Shown in pieces: positions 1 to 9,833 of a stretch of 35,374 nt of DNA (the first letter of the stretch is position 1; every line of letters starts with the position of its first letter). The DNA is from Deltaproteobacteria bacterium (GTDB lineage Bacteria > Desulfobacterota > WTBG01 > CAIYCZ01 > CAIRTM01). A model generated the notes under the pieces. It searched no databases, had not been told where the DNA came from, and was given only the letters and a program-made list of their open reading frames with translations. Both the position numbers and the translations under genes were made by a program. Where the stretch lies: NCBI GenBank assembly GCA_016875025.1, contig VGSH01000019.1, positions 1 through 35,374 on the forward strand, written 5' to 3'.

Positions 1-127
1 TCCACTGAAAACCTCCTTTCGGTTAACTTTGAGCGGTTCACCGAATCAGGAGGTTTTCTTATATTCCCGCAAATGTCAAACTCTGTGAGTCCCCCGGCAA
101 AGCCGGGGGTTTACCTGTGATTATTAT
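1..127 (-). mobile_element. End fragment of an IS200/IS605-like element, truncated by the window edge
   Basis: Positions 1-127 are the exact reverse complement of 29176-29302. Contains the stem-loop cccccggcaaagccggggg and the RBS region of the tnpA-like ORF. Confidence 0.8.
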
Positions 128-292
128 AAAATTTCAGATAGTTACAGAGATACTGGACACCGGTTTCGCCGGCATGACGACTTGTCACGGGACCATTAAA
201 ATTTAATGCGCCGCAGGCGTTCCTGCCGGCAGCTTGGTATAGGCAGGACGGATCTTTTTATTCCATGAAGGCTGTCTTTGTTATGCTGCCGT

Positions 293-979
293 TTACAAGT
301 TTCCGAAAACCGACTTCAGCAGATCAGTGCTGCGCGCCGCAGGATTGGTTCTTATTTTTTTCTCCTCCTCACCAACCATGGTAAACAGCCCGTCGGTTGC
401 CCTGGTGGTCACGTACTGCTCGATATCAAGCGTCGTTTTGGGCACAAACGGAATGCTGTTATATTTTGTCATAAGGTTGTTGAACAGAGCGGTTGTTCCG
501 ACCTCCTGCATGCTGGCCGAAATAATCGGCTTGAAGGCGCTGAAAATCTGCTCCGAGGTTTTGCCCCTGAAATAATCAGTCGCGGCCGTATCGCCGCCGC
601 TGTACATCTTTTGCGCGTCGTCAATGCCCATGTCCTTGATGGCCCCGCCGAAAATCGAGGCCGCCTGCGGTGCCGCCTTTTCCGCGGCCCGGTTCATGCT
701 GAGGATAAAATCATCGAGCTGCTTCTGCATACCGAGCTTGCCCAGCACGTCGGCCACCTTCTGCATCCCGTCAGGCAGCAGGATTTTAATGGCCTGATTG
801 CCGAAGTAGCCGTCCGGCTGTGAAACCGTCTGAACCGCCTTCTCCGTGCCGATTGACAGGGCCTGCTTAAAGCCCGCAGCGAGCGTACTTTCAGAAGGCT
901 CGCCTGTTTGCGCCTGCGCAGAGACGCAAAACATCAAAAAGCACAAGGGCAGCGCCATACCACACCATACTTTTTTCAT
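293..979 (-). CDS. DUF4197-like secreted/periplasmic protein
   Basis: Likely start is MKKVWCGMALPLCFLMFCVSAQA (signal peptide). The body (FKQALSIGTEKAV, GYFGNQAIKILLP, ATDYFRGKTSEQIFSAFKPII) resembles DUF4197 proteins. Confidence 0.8.
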   Translation of the reverse strand: MKKVWCGMALPLCFLMFCVSAQAQTGEPSESTLAAGFKQALSIGTEKAVQTVSQPDGYFGNQAIKILLPDGMQKVADVLGKLGMQKQLDDFILSMNRAAEKAAPQAASIFGGAIKDMGIDDAQKMYSGGDTAATDYFRGKTSEQIFSAFKPIISASMQEVGTTALFNNLMTKYNSIPFVPKTTLDIEQYVTTRATDGLFTMVGEEEKKIRTNPAARSTDLLKSVFGNL

Positions 980-1022
980 GGCAGTCCTCCTTTCGATTGA
1001 AAAAATGTTAAGAGACAGCGCA

Positions 1023-1051
1023 ACTATAGGCAGGCTGCACATGTATGTCAA
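1023..1051 (-). promoter_or_regulatory. Sigma-70-type promoter upstream of the DUF4197 gene
   Basis: Minus strand reads TTGACA-17 nt-TATAGT, 44 nt upstream of the predicted start codon. Confidence 0.8.
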
Positions 1052-1112
1052 TAGAGAAAACAAAAAACGAGCCCGCAGTGTACCCGGAACCGTTTATGCC
1101 GCGGCCCTGCCT

Positions 1113-2357
1113 TCAGAAAACCGGCTGCGTTCGTGACACGCGCAGGAACAGCACCCAGGCGAGCAGAATTGAGCCCGCGGTGATCCACAGCGGCAGGCTG
1201 TAATGATGGCCGACGATATAGCCGCCAATCAGGGGCGGCACGAACTGGCCCATGGCCATGACCGACTGGTTGATGCCCAGTATCTCGCCCTGACGCTCTG
1301 CACCGGTAAGCCCGCACACAAGCGACGTGACATTGGGGTTTGACAGGCCGTGAAATATGGGTATGAACACGATGGCCGCAAACAGCAGCCAGAAACTGTT
1401 CACCAGCAGCAGCAGCGGAAACGATCCGGCCAGCAGCACAAGCGTTACGGCCACGATCTGCCGCGAAGAGAACCTGCGCGACACCGGCCGCACCAGCAGC
1501 GCCTGCGTCATAATCGACCAGATGCCCATGTAGGAAAGGATCATGCCCAGCTGCGAGCGCGTAGCCTGAAACTGCTCGACTAGAAACACCTGAAAAAACT
1601 GGGTAAAGAAGTTAAAGCCGAAGGCTACGGCAAACACCACCAGAAACATCCGGCGATAGTCGACCACGGTAAACGCGCGCAGGATGTTTTTCGGCCCGAC
1701 CAGAAGGTTGAATTTAACCTGCGGCCGGCAGCCCTCCGGAAGCGTCTCGGAAAAAAGCCAGGCAACCTGCGCAAAATTGAAGACTGCCAGTGCAGCCGAC
1801 AGCCAGAACGGGGTTGCATAGCTGAACCCTGCATACACATGCGGGTCGGAAAGGAATCCTCCGAGCGCGGGCCCTATGAACAGGCTCAGGCCGAATGCGG
1901 CACCGAGCAGGCCGAAATTTCGAGGTCGTGATTTCTCATCACTCAGATCCGCCACAGCCGACTGGGTCACCGCAAGGCTGCCTGAAAAGCATCCCGTTAT
2001 GATGCGGCTTACAAACACCAGCGTCAGGCTTTCAAACAGAATGCCCACGGCCATAAGTATATAGCCCCCGCATGAGCCTGCGATGGCCAGCAGCAGAATC
2101 TGCTTGCGGCCCCGGCGATCGGACAGGGCGCCCAGCAGCGGCGAGGTAAAAAACTGACACAGGGGAAAAACCCCCAAAAGAAAACCCAGAATGGTTGTGC
2201 GCACGGTCATGGGCGTGCCGACCGCCAGGATGCCGCCGGCCTGATCGAGGCACATGGGCGTGAAAATGGGGATGGCAAGCGTCAGGCCGGTGAAGTTTAA
2301 AAAAGCGGTAAACGCGATGATGGTAAGCTCACGTCGCTCGGTAGCTGGTTCAGTCAT
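1113..2357 (-). CDS. MFS transporter (TetA/multidrug-like)
   Basis: 414 aa, multiple TM segments, MFS motif-A-like GALSDRRGRKQILLLA. Confidence 0.85.
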   Translation of the reverse strand: MTEPATERRELTIIAFTAFLNFTGLTLAIPIFTPMCLDQAGGILAVGTPMTVRTTILGFLLGVFPLCQFFTSPLLGALSDRRGRKQILLLAIAGSCGGYILMAVGILFESLTLVFVSRIITGCFSGSLAVTQSAVADLSDEKSRPRNFGLLGAAFGLSLFIGPALGGFLSDPHVYAGFSYATPFWLSAALAVFNFAQVAWLFSETLPEGCRPQVKFNLLVGPKNILRAFTVVDYRRMFLVVFAVAFGFNFFTQFFQVFLVEQFQATRSQLGMILSYMGIWSIMTQALLVRPVSRRFSSRQIVAVTLVLLAGSFPLLLLVNSFWLLFAAIVFIPIFHGLSNPNVTSLVCGLTGAERQGEILGINQSVMAMGQFVPPLIGGYIVGHHYSLPLWITAGSILLAWVLFLRVSRTQPVF

Positions 2358-2513
2358 TGTGTGTATCCCTTAAAAAAACTGCACGGTTTTTCCCTGTCGG
2401 CAGAAACGCAGGCGGACAGCCGGACACGGATTCTTAATGGATCCCGCATCACATGCGGGGCGACATTCCTGTCAGCATCACGCCCGACACTGCGAACCTC
2501 TTTAAATCTTTCA

Positions 2514-2542
2514 ACTATAGGCAGTGGGCGGCTTGAAGTCAA
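2514..2542 (-). promoter_or_regulatory. Sigma-70-type promoter upstream of the MFS gene
   Basis: Minus strand reads TTGACT-17 nt-TATAGT. Confidence 0.7.
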
Positions 2543-2576
2543 CAATCAAATCCGGCACGATGGATGAGCGGCAGCC

Positions 2577-3659
2577 TCAGGCCTGCTCAGGCCGTGCGGC
2601 TTCAAAATAGCGGTGAAACTCCTCCGGCAGGCGTCGATAATCAATGCTTTGGCTTTCCGGCGAAAGGGGGCAGGAATTCTTGGTCAGCCAGAACAGCAGA
2701 TTCCTGTCGGGCGGGCCGTTCCGGGCTGCGCCAAGAAAGGCGGCAGCTGTTTTGCCGGTGTAGGTCCGGTCAAGCATGATGCCCTCGCAGCGCTCAAACA
2801 TCTCAATGGCCTCGTCAGACGCAGGTGTTGTCTGCCCATAGCCCGGGCCGAAAAATGAACCATCGGCACTGAGTCCCCCGGGCTCATGCTCCACAGCCGC
2901 AAGCGCGGGATCGGACTCAATCAGCAGCCGTTTCGTTGCTTCACAAAGCACCTGATATGTTTCCGCGTTAGCCACCACATCAGGCACAACCCTGATGGCC
3001 CTGACCCTGCTGCGCAAACCTGCCAGCCTGATACCCAATGCAAGCCCTGCTGCTGTTCCCATGGTGCCGTACGCAACAAAAATCTCATCGGGCTCGGGGA
3101 TCTCTCCGCAATCGATCTGCATTTTCAGTTCACAAGCCGCATTTACATACCCGATCGCTCCAAGAGCGCATGAACCGCCCGGCGGTATGCAGTAGGGCGG
3201 TTCCCCCTGCCGCACTGAGCCGCAGAGAAAATCCTCCATCATCCGGCAGTGCGCTGCATAATTCTCGGCATGATGCAAGCGCGCTCCGGTATGAAACGCG
3301 GCGAGCAGGTTAGCGCGCACCTCATCGCTTGCAGGCTGCGCAAACAGCATCAGCTCGACCTGAAAACCGAGCTTACGGCCGTACATGGCCGTAGCAAGGG
3401 CATGATTGGAGCCGGCCGCGCCTGAAGTAACAATGCTGCAAGCCCCTTTTCCCCGGGCATCGGCAAGAATAAACTCGAGCTTGCGGACCTTGTTGCCGCC
3501 GTATGGTCTGCCGCTGAGATCATCGCGCTTGATATACAGGCCATCATGGCCAAGCTGCTTTGAAAGGCCGGCAAGCTTCTCAACCGGCGTCGGCAGCGTT
3601 GCCAGGCTGCAATAGGGCAGATGAGAAAGGCCTTCAAAAACGCTGAATAAAGGGATCAT
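2577..3659 (-). CDS. PLP-dependent 1-aminocyclopropane-1-carboxylate deaminase/D-cysteine desulfhydrase family protein
   Basis: 360 aa. YIKRDDLSGRPYGGNKVRKLEFILADA contains the PLP-lysine motif; SGAAGSNHALATAMYGRKLG is typical of the family. Confidence 0.85.
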   Translation of the reverse strand: MIPLFSVFEGLSHLPYCSLATLPTPVEKLAGLSKQLGHDGLYIKRDDLSGRPYGGNKVRKLEFILADARGKGACSIVTSGAAGSNHALATAMYGRKLGFQVELMLFAQPASDEVRANLLAAFHTGARLHHAENYAAHCRMMEDFLCGSVRQGEPPYCIPPGGSCALGAIGYVNAACELKMQIDCGEIPEPDEIFVAYGTMGTAAGLALGIRLAGLRSRVRAIRVVPDVVANAETYQVLCEATKRLLIESDPALAAVEHEPGGLSADGSFFGPGYGQTTPASDEAIEMFERCEGIMLDRTYTGKTAAAFLGAARNGPPDRNLLFWLTKNSCPLSPESQSIDYRRLPEEFHRYFEAARPEQA

Positions 3660-3733
3660 ACCGAATCCGCGTTGCAGTGCACATTCAGTGCACGTTCATT
3701 TTCCCTGCAGATTTTTTTAAAAAAAGGTTCAAA

Positions 3734-3824
3734 CCCGTTCGTGGTGAGCTTGTCGAACCATGAACGGATCGTATACATGCGATACGTTGTCCGTTCGGCC
3801 CTTCGACAGGCTTAGGACGAACGG
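3734..3824. repeat. Dispersed palindromic intergenic repeat, copy 1
   Basis: cccgttcgtggtgagcttgtcgaaccatgaacgg...cccttcgacaggcttaggacgaacgg; inverted homolog at 9834-9922. Confidence 0.75.
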
Positions 3825-3935
3825 ATGCTGTTGTATTGCCGGCCATAATATTCAAAAAAAATGCTTTATTCCCTTCGTCAAACCTCTTCAAAACAGGGCT
3901 CCGGTGCAACATGGAAAACTGGCCGCGGGGATCGC

Positions 3936-4832
3936 TCACCCCGCAAACAGCAAAAAAGCCGTCGCCGCCGTGAGCAGCACGGTTGAGCCGATCGCACACG
4001 TTACAAACAGGGCCAGATGCTGCGTTCCGGGAACTGCGCCTGTGCGCAGCGCGAGCATGCCGGCAACGCACAGCGAGGGCACAGCAGTTGCCGCAAGTCT
4101 TGACCCCGGAGATACCTCCATCAGCAGCAGGAAAAATACGATGGCCGCGGCATTAAGAATAATAATGACAAGCTTCGCCGCCCCAGGCCCCAGCAGCACT
4201 GCTGATGTGTGCTTGCCGCTCGCGCGGTCGGAAGGCTCATCCGGCAGCGCGGTTGCCATGGCGCAGGCGAGCTGGCCGGGCAGGATGAAGGCCAGCAGCG
4301 CCCACTCGAATCGGGCCGCATCGCCGGCCTGCCCGTAATAGCCGAACACGGGCAGCACCAGTCCGACCCCGAACATCTGCAACAGCTCTCCGCCGCCGCG
4401 GTAGGACAGGCGCACGGGAGAGAAGCTGTACATCCACAGCAAGCCGAGCGACAGGCCGATAAACGGCAGGGCAAGAGCGCGCCCGCAGACAGCCGTGAGA
4501 AAAATGCCCACCATCACATTCAGCGCAACCGTGTACAGAACGGCAGCATAATTTTCCTGCAGCGAAATGAGCCCGTTCACCAGTGTGCGCGATCCTCCGG
4601 AAAACACGGTGTAGGTCGTGTTCAGGCGGTCGGTTTCAATGTCGGCGCGGTCATTTGCATAGACGATAAAGAGCTGCAGGAAAAGGCCGTACAGGTGCAG
4701 CAGCACGAACACGCTCCAGTCAATCCAGCCGGTACGGCTGTAATGGACTGCCTGCCCCAGCAGCAGCGGAAAAAAGATATAGGTCTGCGATGCCGGGCGC
4801 GATGCCAGCAGCCATGCTTGCAGCTTGTTCAT
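3936..4832 (-). CDS. UbiA/MenA-family prenyltransferase
   Basis: 298 aa, polytopic, with both Asp-rich motifs: NDRADIETD and DEPSDRASGKHTSAVLLG. Confidence 0.85.
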   Translation of the reverse strand: MNKLQAWLLASRPASQTYIFFPLLLGQAVHYSRTGWIDWSVFVLLHLYGLFLQLFIVYANDRADIETDRLNTTYTVFSGGSRTLVNGLISLQENYAAVLYTVALNVMVGIFLTAVCGRALALPFIGLSLGLLWMYSFSPVRLSYRGGGELLQMFGVGLVLPVFGYYGQAGDAARFEWALLAFILPGQLACAMATALPDEPSDRASGKHTSAVLLGPGAAKLVIIILNAAAIVFFLLLMEVSPGSRLAATAVPSLCVAGMLALRTGAVPGTQHLALFVTCAIGSTVLLTAATAFLLFAG

Positions 4833-5548
4833 GCGTGCCTTTCTATATTCCGCTTCACGAACCGCAGGTCGAAAACATACGGGTAAAACACTGTGGCAGC
4901 AAAGCCGGCTGCCCAGCCGTACAGCAGCTCCTCAACGGGAACGCCCGCAGCGAATACACCCAGAAACTTTTCAGTATGCCACACGGTTTGAAACATTCCG
5001 GGTATAACAAGATCGACGATCCGGCACAGAACAAAATACAGGGCTGTGGCAATGAACGCGCCGGCAAGTGCGGGCATGACAAGATCGCGGCGAAATATGG
5101 CCGCTGTCACTCCGGCACCAAGCATTGCCAGGCATGCGGCGTAAATTACGGCAATGCCCCCGGCAAGCATGCATGCAAGCAGCGCTCCTGCACATGAGAA
5201 CAGCAGCAGGGCCCGAACAGCGCACGCGCGCGCCGTGGTGCTTCCACAGGGCGCATACGCCCGATTACAGCAGGCAGCATACGCCGTGGCGCTGAAGGCG
5301 GCCAGGCCGGCCACAAAAAGGAAATCTTCGATTCCGAAACCGATGCGGCGGCCGAGGTCAAAGAGAAATACAGGCTCCCAGTAGTCGGGGTAGAACAGAA
5401 ACTCGGTGAAGGCAAACGGCAGCGAAAACAGCACCACGCGCGCAATAACCGTTCGCAGATCAGGCCGCACGCTATAAATCAGCACACCCGGCAGGGCAAA
5501 CAGCAGCGCCAGGGTCAAAAAATTCCAGGTCTGAAAAAATTCCAGCAT
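4829..5548 (-). CDS. Lycopene-cyclase-domain (CrtYc/CrtYd-like) membrane protein
   Basis: Two repeats with family-type motifs: FLFYPDYWEP...GIEDFLFVAG and HTEKFLGVFAAGVPVEELLYGWAAG. Overlaps the UbiA gene start by 4 nt. Start codon uncertain; ORF extends to 5578. Confidence 0.65.
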   Translation of the reverse strand: MLEFFQTWNFLTLALLFALPGVLIYSVRPDLRTVIARVVLFSLPFAFTEFLFYPDYWEPVFLFDLGRRIGFGIEDFLFVAGLAAFSATAYAACCNRAYAPCGSTTARACAVRALLLFSCAGALLACMLAGGIAVIYAACLAMLGAGVTAAIFRRDLVMPALAGAFIATALYFVLCRIVDLVIPGMFQTVWHTEKFLGVFAAGVPVEELLYGWAAGFAATVFYPYVFDLRFVKRNIERHA

Positions 5549-5637
5549 CGTTGTTAAAAAGCAGCGGCAAAAATACACTCATTTCAGCAACGGCATATGC
5601 GTGCCGCAAGCCAGTAATGTAAAACTCCCTCACATAA

Positions 5638-5787
5638 GGGCTGTTCAAAAATGCCCGGGTGCACGGCGCGCGCGGTCTGTGACACTTGCCTGCGGGCTGT
5701 CATGGGGGAATGCGGCGTACTTTACTGTACGCCGCGGTGATCCCGCCAAGGCGGGACAACGCGGCAGAATGGCGTTTTCAACAGCCC
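5638..5787. repeat. MITE-like repeat with GGGCTGTTCAAAA/TTTTCAACAGCCC ends
   Basis: Terminal inverted repeats gggctgttcaaaaatgcc/ggcgttttcaacagccc; internal hairpin gcggcgtac-tttact-gtacgccgc at 5712-5735. Confidence 0.7.
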
Positions 5788-5788
5788 G

Positions 5789-5977
5789 CTAAATAGGCAC
5801 CTTGTCAACCACTTCCGCGGCCTCATCAATGGCATCATGGACCGGGTTGCCGACACCCGGCACAATCGAAATCACGGCAGCGCCAAGGCGCATGGGAACG
5901 GTAACGATTTTTGTAAGAACGCAGCCCTGCGCAAGGCACAGCAACGCCAGCAGCATAATCATTTTTACATGCTTCAT
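5789..5977 (-). CDS. Small lipoprotein
   Basis: 62 aa: MKHVKMIMLLALLCLAQGC (lipobox LAQGC); RBS gaggtatttcga precedes the ATG. Confidence 0.7.
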   Translation of the reverse strand: MKHVKMIMLLALLCLAQGCVLTKIVTVPMRLGAAVISIVPGVGNPVHDAIDEAAEVVDKVPI

Positions 5978-6029
5978 TCGAAATACCTCCTCTTTGAATG
6001 TGGTAAACCGGCTGCTAAAACAAAGGCAA

Positions 6030-6058
6030 ACTATAGGCAGGCCGAACACGGGTGTCAA
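6030..6058 (-). promoter_or_regulatory. Sigma-70-type promoter upstream of the small lipoprotein gene
   Basis: Minus strand reads TTGACA-17 nt-TATAGT. Confidence 0.8.
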
Positions 6059-6267
6059 TAAAAAAGGTCGCCCTTTTACGCGAGGTATGCCGGAACCCCT
6101 GCTGCGCCCGAAAGAAAACCGACAAAAATATACGGGTGCATGCATTTTTAACTTGACTATCAAACTCAAATAGCGCAGTATGCAGGGGCACTTTTTCCCG
6201 ATACGGGCCCGTATGCGCGGCATACGGGCTTTTCAGCTTTATTGAAACTTTTTGAGGTTATACGGCT

Positions 6268-8346
6268 GTGGCAAAAGACATTACACAACTGAGAAACATC
6301 GGCATCTCCGCCCACATCGACAGCGGAAAAACAACGCTCTCCGAGCGCATCCTGTTTTACACCCGGCGCATTCACGCAATTCACGAAGTGCGCGGCAAGG
6401 ACGGCGTGGGCGCCACCATGGACTTCATGGAGCTGGAGCGCGAACGCGGCATTACCATCACGAGCGCGACCACCTACTGCGAATGGCTCGATCACCACAT
6501 CAACATTATCGACACACCCGGCCACGTTGATTTTACGATCGAGGTCGAGCGCGCCCTGCGCGTGCTTGACGGCGCCGTGCTGGTGCTGTGCTCGGTAGGC
6601 GGCGTGCAAAGCCAGTCTTTCACGGTCGACCGCCAGATGAAGCGCTACAATGTCCCGCGCATCGCATTCGTCAACAAATGCGACCGTGTGGGCGCCAACC
6701 CCGTGCGCGTGCGCGATCAGCTGCGCGAAAAGCTTAACCATAACCCGGTCCTGATGCAGATTCCGATCGGACTCGAGGACAAGCTCAGAGGCGTAGTCGA
6801 CCTGGTGGAGATGAAGGCCATCTGGTTCGAGGGCGATTCCGGTGAAGACTTGCGCACCGGCTCTGTTCCGCCGGAACTGCTGGAAGAGGCGCAGAGCTAC
6901 CGCGAGGAAATGCTCGACGCCGTATCCATGTTCTCCGATGAGCTGATGGAGGCCATTCTTGAAGGCTCCCCGACCTCTGAACAGATTCACGCCGCAGTGC
7001 GCTCCGGCACGCTTTCGCTGAAGCTCACGCCGGTATTTGTGGGATCAGCCTATAAAAATGTCGGCGTACAGCCGCTGATGGACGCCGTGGTAAAGTATCT
7101 GCCCGCGCCCTGCGATATTACCAATGAAGCAATTGACCTGTCCTCGCCGGAGGAGCACACCATCGCGTTGTCACACTCCCCCAAAGACAGCGCCGTGATG
7201 CTCGCCTTCAAGCTCGAAGACGGCCGCTACGGGCAGCTCACCTATCTGCGCATGTATCAGGGCCGCATCACCGCCGACTCACAGATCATCAACACCCGCA
7301 CCGGCCGCAAGCAGAAAGTCGGCCGCCTGGTGCGCATGCATGCCGACAAAATGGAAGACGCCACCGAGGCCAGAGCCGGCGATATCGTGGCCATGTTCGG
7401 CACGGACTGCAATTCCGGCGATACGTTCACCGACGGCAGCCTGCATGTTTCCATGACCTCGATGTTCGTGCCCGAACCGGTTATTTCCCTGTCGATCAAG
7501 CCCGTTGACCAGAAGGCCGAAGCCAACCTGTCAAAGGCGCTGCGCCGGTTTTCAAAGGAAGACCCCACATTCCGCGCCGAGGTCGATCCCGACTCGGGCG
7601 AAACCGTTATCCGCGGCATGGGCGAGCTGCAGCTCGAGGTATATATTGAGCGCATGAAGCGCGAATACAGCGCCGCGGTTGAAACCTCGCCCCCGCGCGT
7701 TGCCTACCGCGAAACCATTTCGCAGCGGGCTGATTTCAATTACACCCACAAAAAGCAAACCGGCGGTTCGGGCCAGTACGGCCGGGTCGCGGGCTTTATG
7801 GAACCCTTCGCGGACGGCGAATTTGAATTCACCGACCAGGTCGTGGGCGGCGCCATACCGCGTCAATTCATTTCAGCCGTTGAAAAAGGCTTTGCATCAA
7901 TGCTGGCCAAGGGGCCGCTGATCGGCGCGAAAGTCACCAACGTGCGCGTCGAGATAAATGACGGCGCCTCGCACGCGGTCGACTCCTCCGACATGGCCTT
8001 CCAGGAAGCCGCGCGCGGTGCATGGCGCGAAACATTCACCAAAGCCGCACCTAAAATCCTCGAGCCGATCATGCGCGTTACGGTTGAGAGCCCGTCGGAA
8101 TTTTCCGGCAACATTCTGACCACCCTGATGCAGCGGCGCGGCATGATCGTGGGCTCGCATGAAGACGGCGCAATCGTGCGCATTGAAGCCGAAGTGCCGC
8201 TTGCCGACATGTTCGGCTATGCGACGGTGCTGCGCTCAAGCACGCAGGGCAAGGCTGAATTCACCATGGAATTTGCGCGCTACCTGCCGGTTCCGGCCTC
8301 GATCGCTGAGGAACTGATTGCGCAGGCACGCTCGAAATCAAAATAG
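6268..8346 (+). CDS. fusA: Elongation factor G, mitochondrial EFG1/spdEFG1-like subtype
   Basis: 692 aa. [82 protein letters not shown] resembles mtEFG1. GTG start. Confidence 0.95.
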   Translation: MAKDITQLRNIGISAHIDSGKTTLSERILFYTRRIHAIHEVRGKDGVGATMDFMELERERGITITSATTYCEWLDHHINIIDTPGHVDFTIEVERALRVLDGAVLVLCSVGGVQSQSFTVDRQMKRYNVPRIAFVNKCDRVGANPVRVRDQLREKLNHNPVLMQIPIGLEDKLRGVVDLVEMKAIWFEGDSGEDLRTGSVPPELLEEAQSYREEMLDAVSMFSDELMEAILEGSPTSEQIHAAVRSGTLSLKLTPVFVGSAYKNVGVQPLMDAVVKYLPAPCDITNEAIDLSSPEEHTIALSHSPKDSAVMLAFKLEDGRYGQLTYLRMYQGRITADSQIINTRTGRKQKVGRLVRMHADKMEDATEARAGDIVAMFGTDCNSGDTFTDGSLHVSMTSMFVPEPVISLSIKPVDQKAEANLSKALRRFSKEDPTFRAEVDPDSGETVIRGMGELQLEVYIERMKREYSAAVETSPPRVAYRETISQRADFNYTHKKQTGGSGQYGRVAGFMEPFADGEFEFTDQVVGGAIPRQFISAVEKGFASMLAKGPLIGAKVTNVRVEINDGASHAVDSSDMAFQEAARGAWRETFTKAAPKILEPIMRVTVESPSEFSGNILTTLMQRRGMIVGSHEDGAIVRIEAEVPLADMFGYATVLRSSTQGKAEFTMEFARYLPVPASIAEELIAQARSKSK

Positions 8347-8373
8347 ATGCAGTGCAGATCAAAGGAGACTGGC

Positions 8374-9666
8374 ATGAATATACAGCAGCTCATATCTTCC
8401 AGCCCGGTCAGAATGCTGGAAAACATGATGGCAGGTGCTCTCGGCAGCGGCACGCTGGGCGTGTGCATGGCGCACGCCGGAATCGGCAAAACCGCCTTCT
8501 TAATCCAGATCGGCATTGACGCCGCGCTCAGCGGCAAAAAAGTGCTGCACGTCGCGCTCGGCCAGACAACCGAGCATGTGCAGTCATGGTATGAAACGTT
8601 GCTCAAGGATGTGCTGGCGCGCTGCGCCGTGGACGGCGCCGATGAGATCATTGCCGGCGCAGCCTCATGCCGTGTGATCCAGAGCTTTGCCGACCGCAAT
8701 TTTACCGCCGACCGGCTTCAACAGGTCGTCGAGCTCTACCGCTCGAACATGCAGTTCGCGTCCGACATCATTATTATCGACGGCTTTGACTGGGAAAACC
8801 TCAACGATATTGAAACCGCGGCACTGCTGGGCGCGTGCAAGGCATGCGCCGCAAGCCTGGGCGCCGGCCTGTGGATGAGCGCCGGCACGGGTCCGGACGG
8901 GGACCAGGCACCAAGGGCGCTGCCACGGCCGTGCGACATGTTTGAATCGCTGATTGACGCGGCGATTTTTCTCAGGCCGGACAACCGCCAGGTGCAGGTA
9001 TACCTGCTCAAAGCACCGGGTGCGGCAGACGCCAACCCCGTCATGCTGCTGCACAGCGATACCTTCCGCCTGGTTTCACCCGGCCAGATACCTTCGGCGC
9101 CGGCAAGCCCGGCAGCCTATGTGCTGCTCTCCGGCGGCGCGCAGGGAGCTGAAGAAGCCTTCGGGCAGTGCGCTGAACAGTGGGGTGTGCGTGAAGAAAA
9201 CTATACGTTTGCCGGCCATAAGCCGGCCCGAACGCGCGGGCTGGTCGTTCTCTCCGATGCCGAGCTCGAGCAGGGCCATGTCAGCCAGGTATACCTGAAA
9301 GCCCAGATGCACCGCAGCTACCCGGACATGAACACCATCAACAGGGTTATCCAGTCGATCTGGCATCAGGTCAATACGGCTTCCGAAGTTTTTGTGGTGG
9401 GAACGATCAATGACGATGCCACCGTGCGGGGCGGCACGGGCTGGGCAGCCGAACTGGGCCGGCACTGGCGCAAACGCGTGTTTGTGTTCGATCAGGGGAA
9501 AAAGGCCTGGTTCCGCTGGAACAACGGCGCCTGGGCCGTGGAGCATGAGCCCCGCATCACCGGCGCGCGCTTTACCGGCACGGGCACGCGCAATCTGACC
9601 GATCATGGCCGCGAGGCAATCCGTTCGCTGTTTGAGCGCTCATTCGGCACGCCGGCAGGCGCGTAG
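8374..9666 (+). CDS. Uncharacterised P-loop (RecA/KaiC-like) ATPase with C-terminal SLOG/Rossmann-like region
   Basis: Walker A-like MAHAGIGKTAF, Walker B-like DIIIIDGFDW. C-terminal half has LLSGGAQGAEEAFGQCAEQWG and ASEVFVVGTINDDATVRGGTGWAAELG. Confidence 0.6.
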   Translation: MNIQQLISSSPVRMLENMMAGALGSGTLGVCMAHAGIGKTAFLIQIGIDAALSGKKVLHVALGQTTEHVQSWYETLLKDVLARCAVDGADEIIAGAASCRVIQSFADRNFTADRLQQVVELYRSNMQFASDIIIIDGFDWENLNDIETAALLGACKACAASLGAGLWMSAGTGPDGDQAPRALPRPCDMFESLIDAAIFLRPDNRQVQVYLLKAPGAADANPVMLLHSDTFRLVSPGQIPSAPASPAAYVLLSGGAQGAEEAFGQCAEQWGVREENYTFAGHKPARTRGLVVLSDAELEQGHVSQVYLKAQMHRSYPDMNTINRVIQSIWHQVNTASEVFVVGTINDDATVRGGTGWAAELGRHWRKRVFVFDQGKKAWFRWNNGAWAVEHEPRITGARFTGTGTRNLTDHGREAIRSLFERSFGTPAGA

Positions 9667-9671
9667 CGCTG

Positions 9672-9794
9672 ACTGGCATTTTTGAGCGCACCGGGGCAGT
9701 AGAACGCAGTTGCAGGGGCACGGCATACCGTGCCCCTACCATATACAGAGCGTAGCGAAGCGCAACGCAGCAGACGGGCGTTTTTGAACAGCCT
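9672..9794. repeat. Repeat with gcaggggcacggca-type palindrome and gTTTTTGAACAGCCT end
   Basis: Palindrome gcaggggcacggcataccgtgcccctac at 9712-9739; end ggcgtttttgaacagcct; related copy at 21423-21545. Confidence 0.65.
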
Positions 9795-9833
9795 AAGGCA
9801 TATTTCTAAACACACTATCCTTCAATAAACTAT

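Noticed and set aside
278-823. 181-aa plus-strand ORF opposite the DUF4197 gene
   Set aside because: Antisense to a supported CDS that has a signal peptide, RBS and promoter.
6140-6185. Sigma-70 promoter for fusA (TTGACT ... TATGCA)
   Set aside because: Spacer is about 20 nt and the -10 match is poor, unlike the four well-spaced promoters.
6166-6990. 274-aa minus-strand ORF overlapping fusA
   Set aside because: Shadow ORF antisense to strongly supported EF-G; no recognisable domain.
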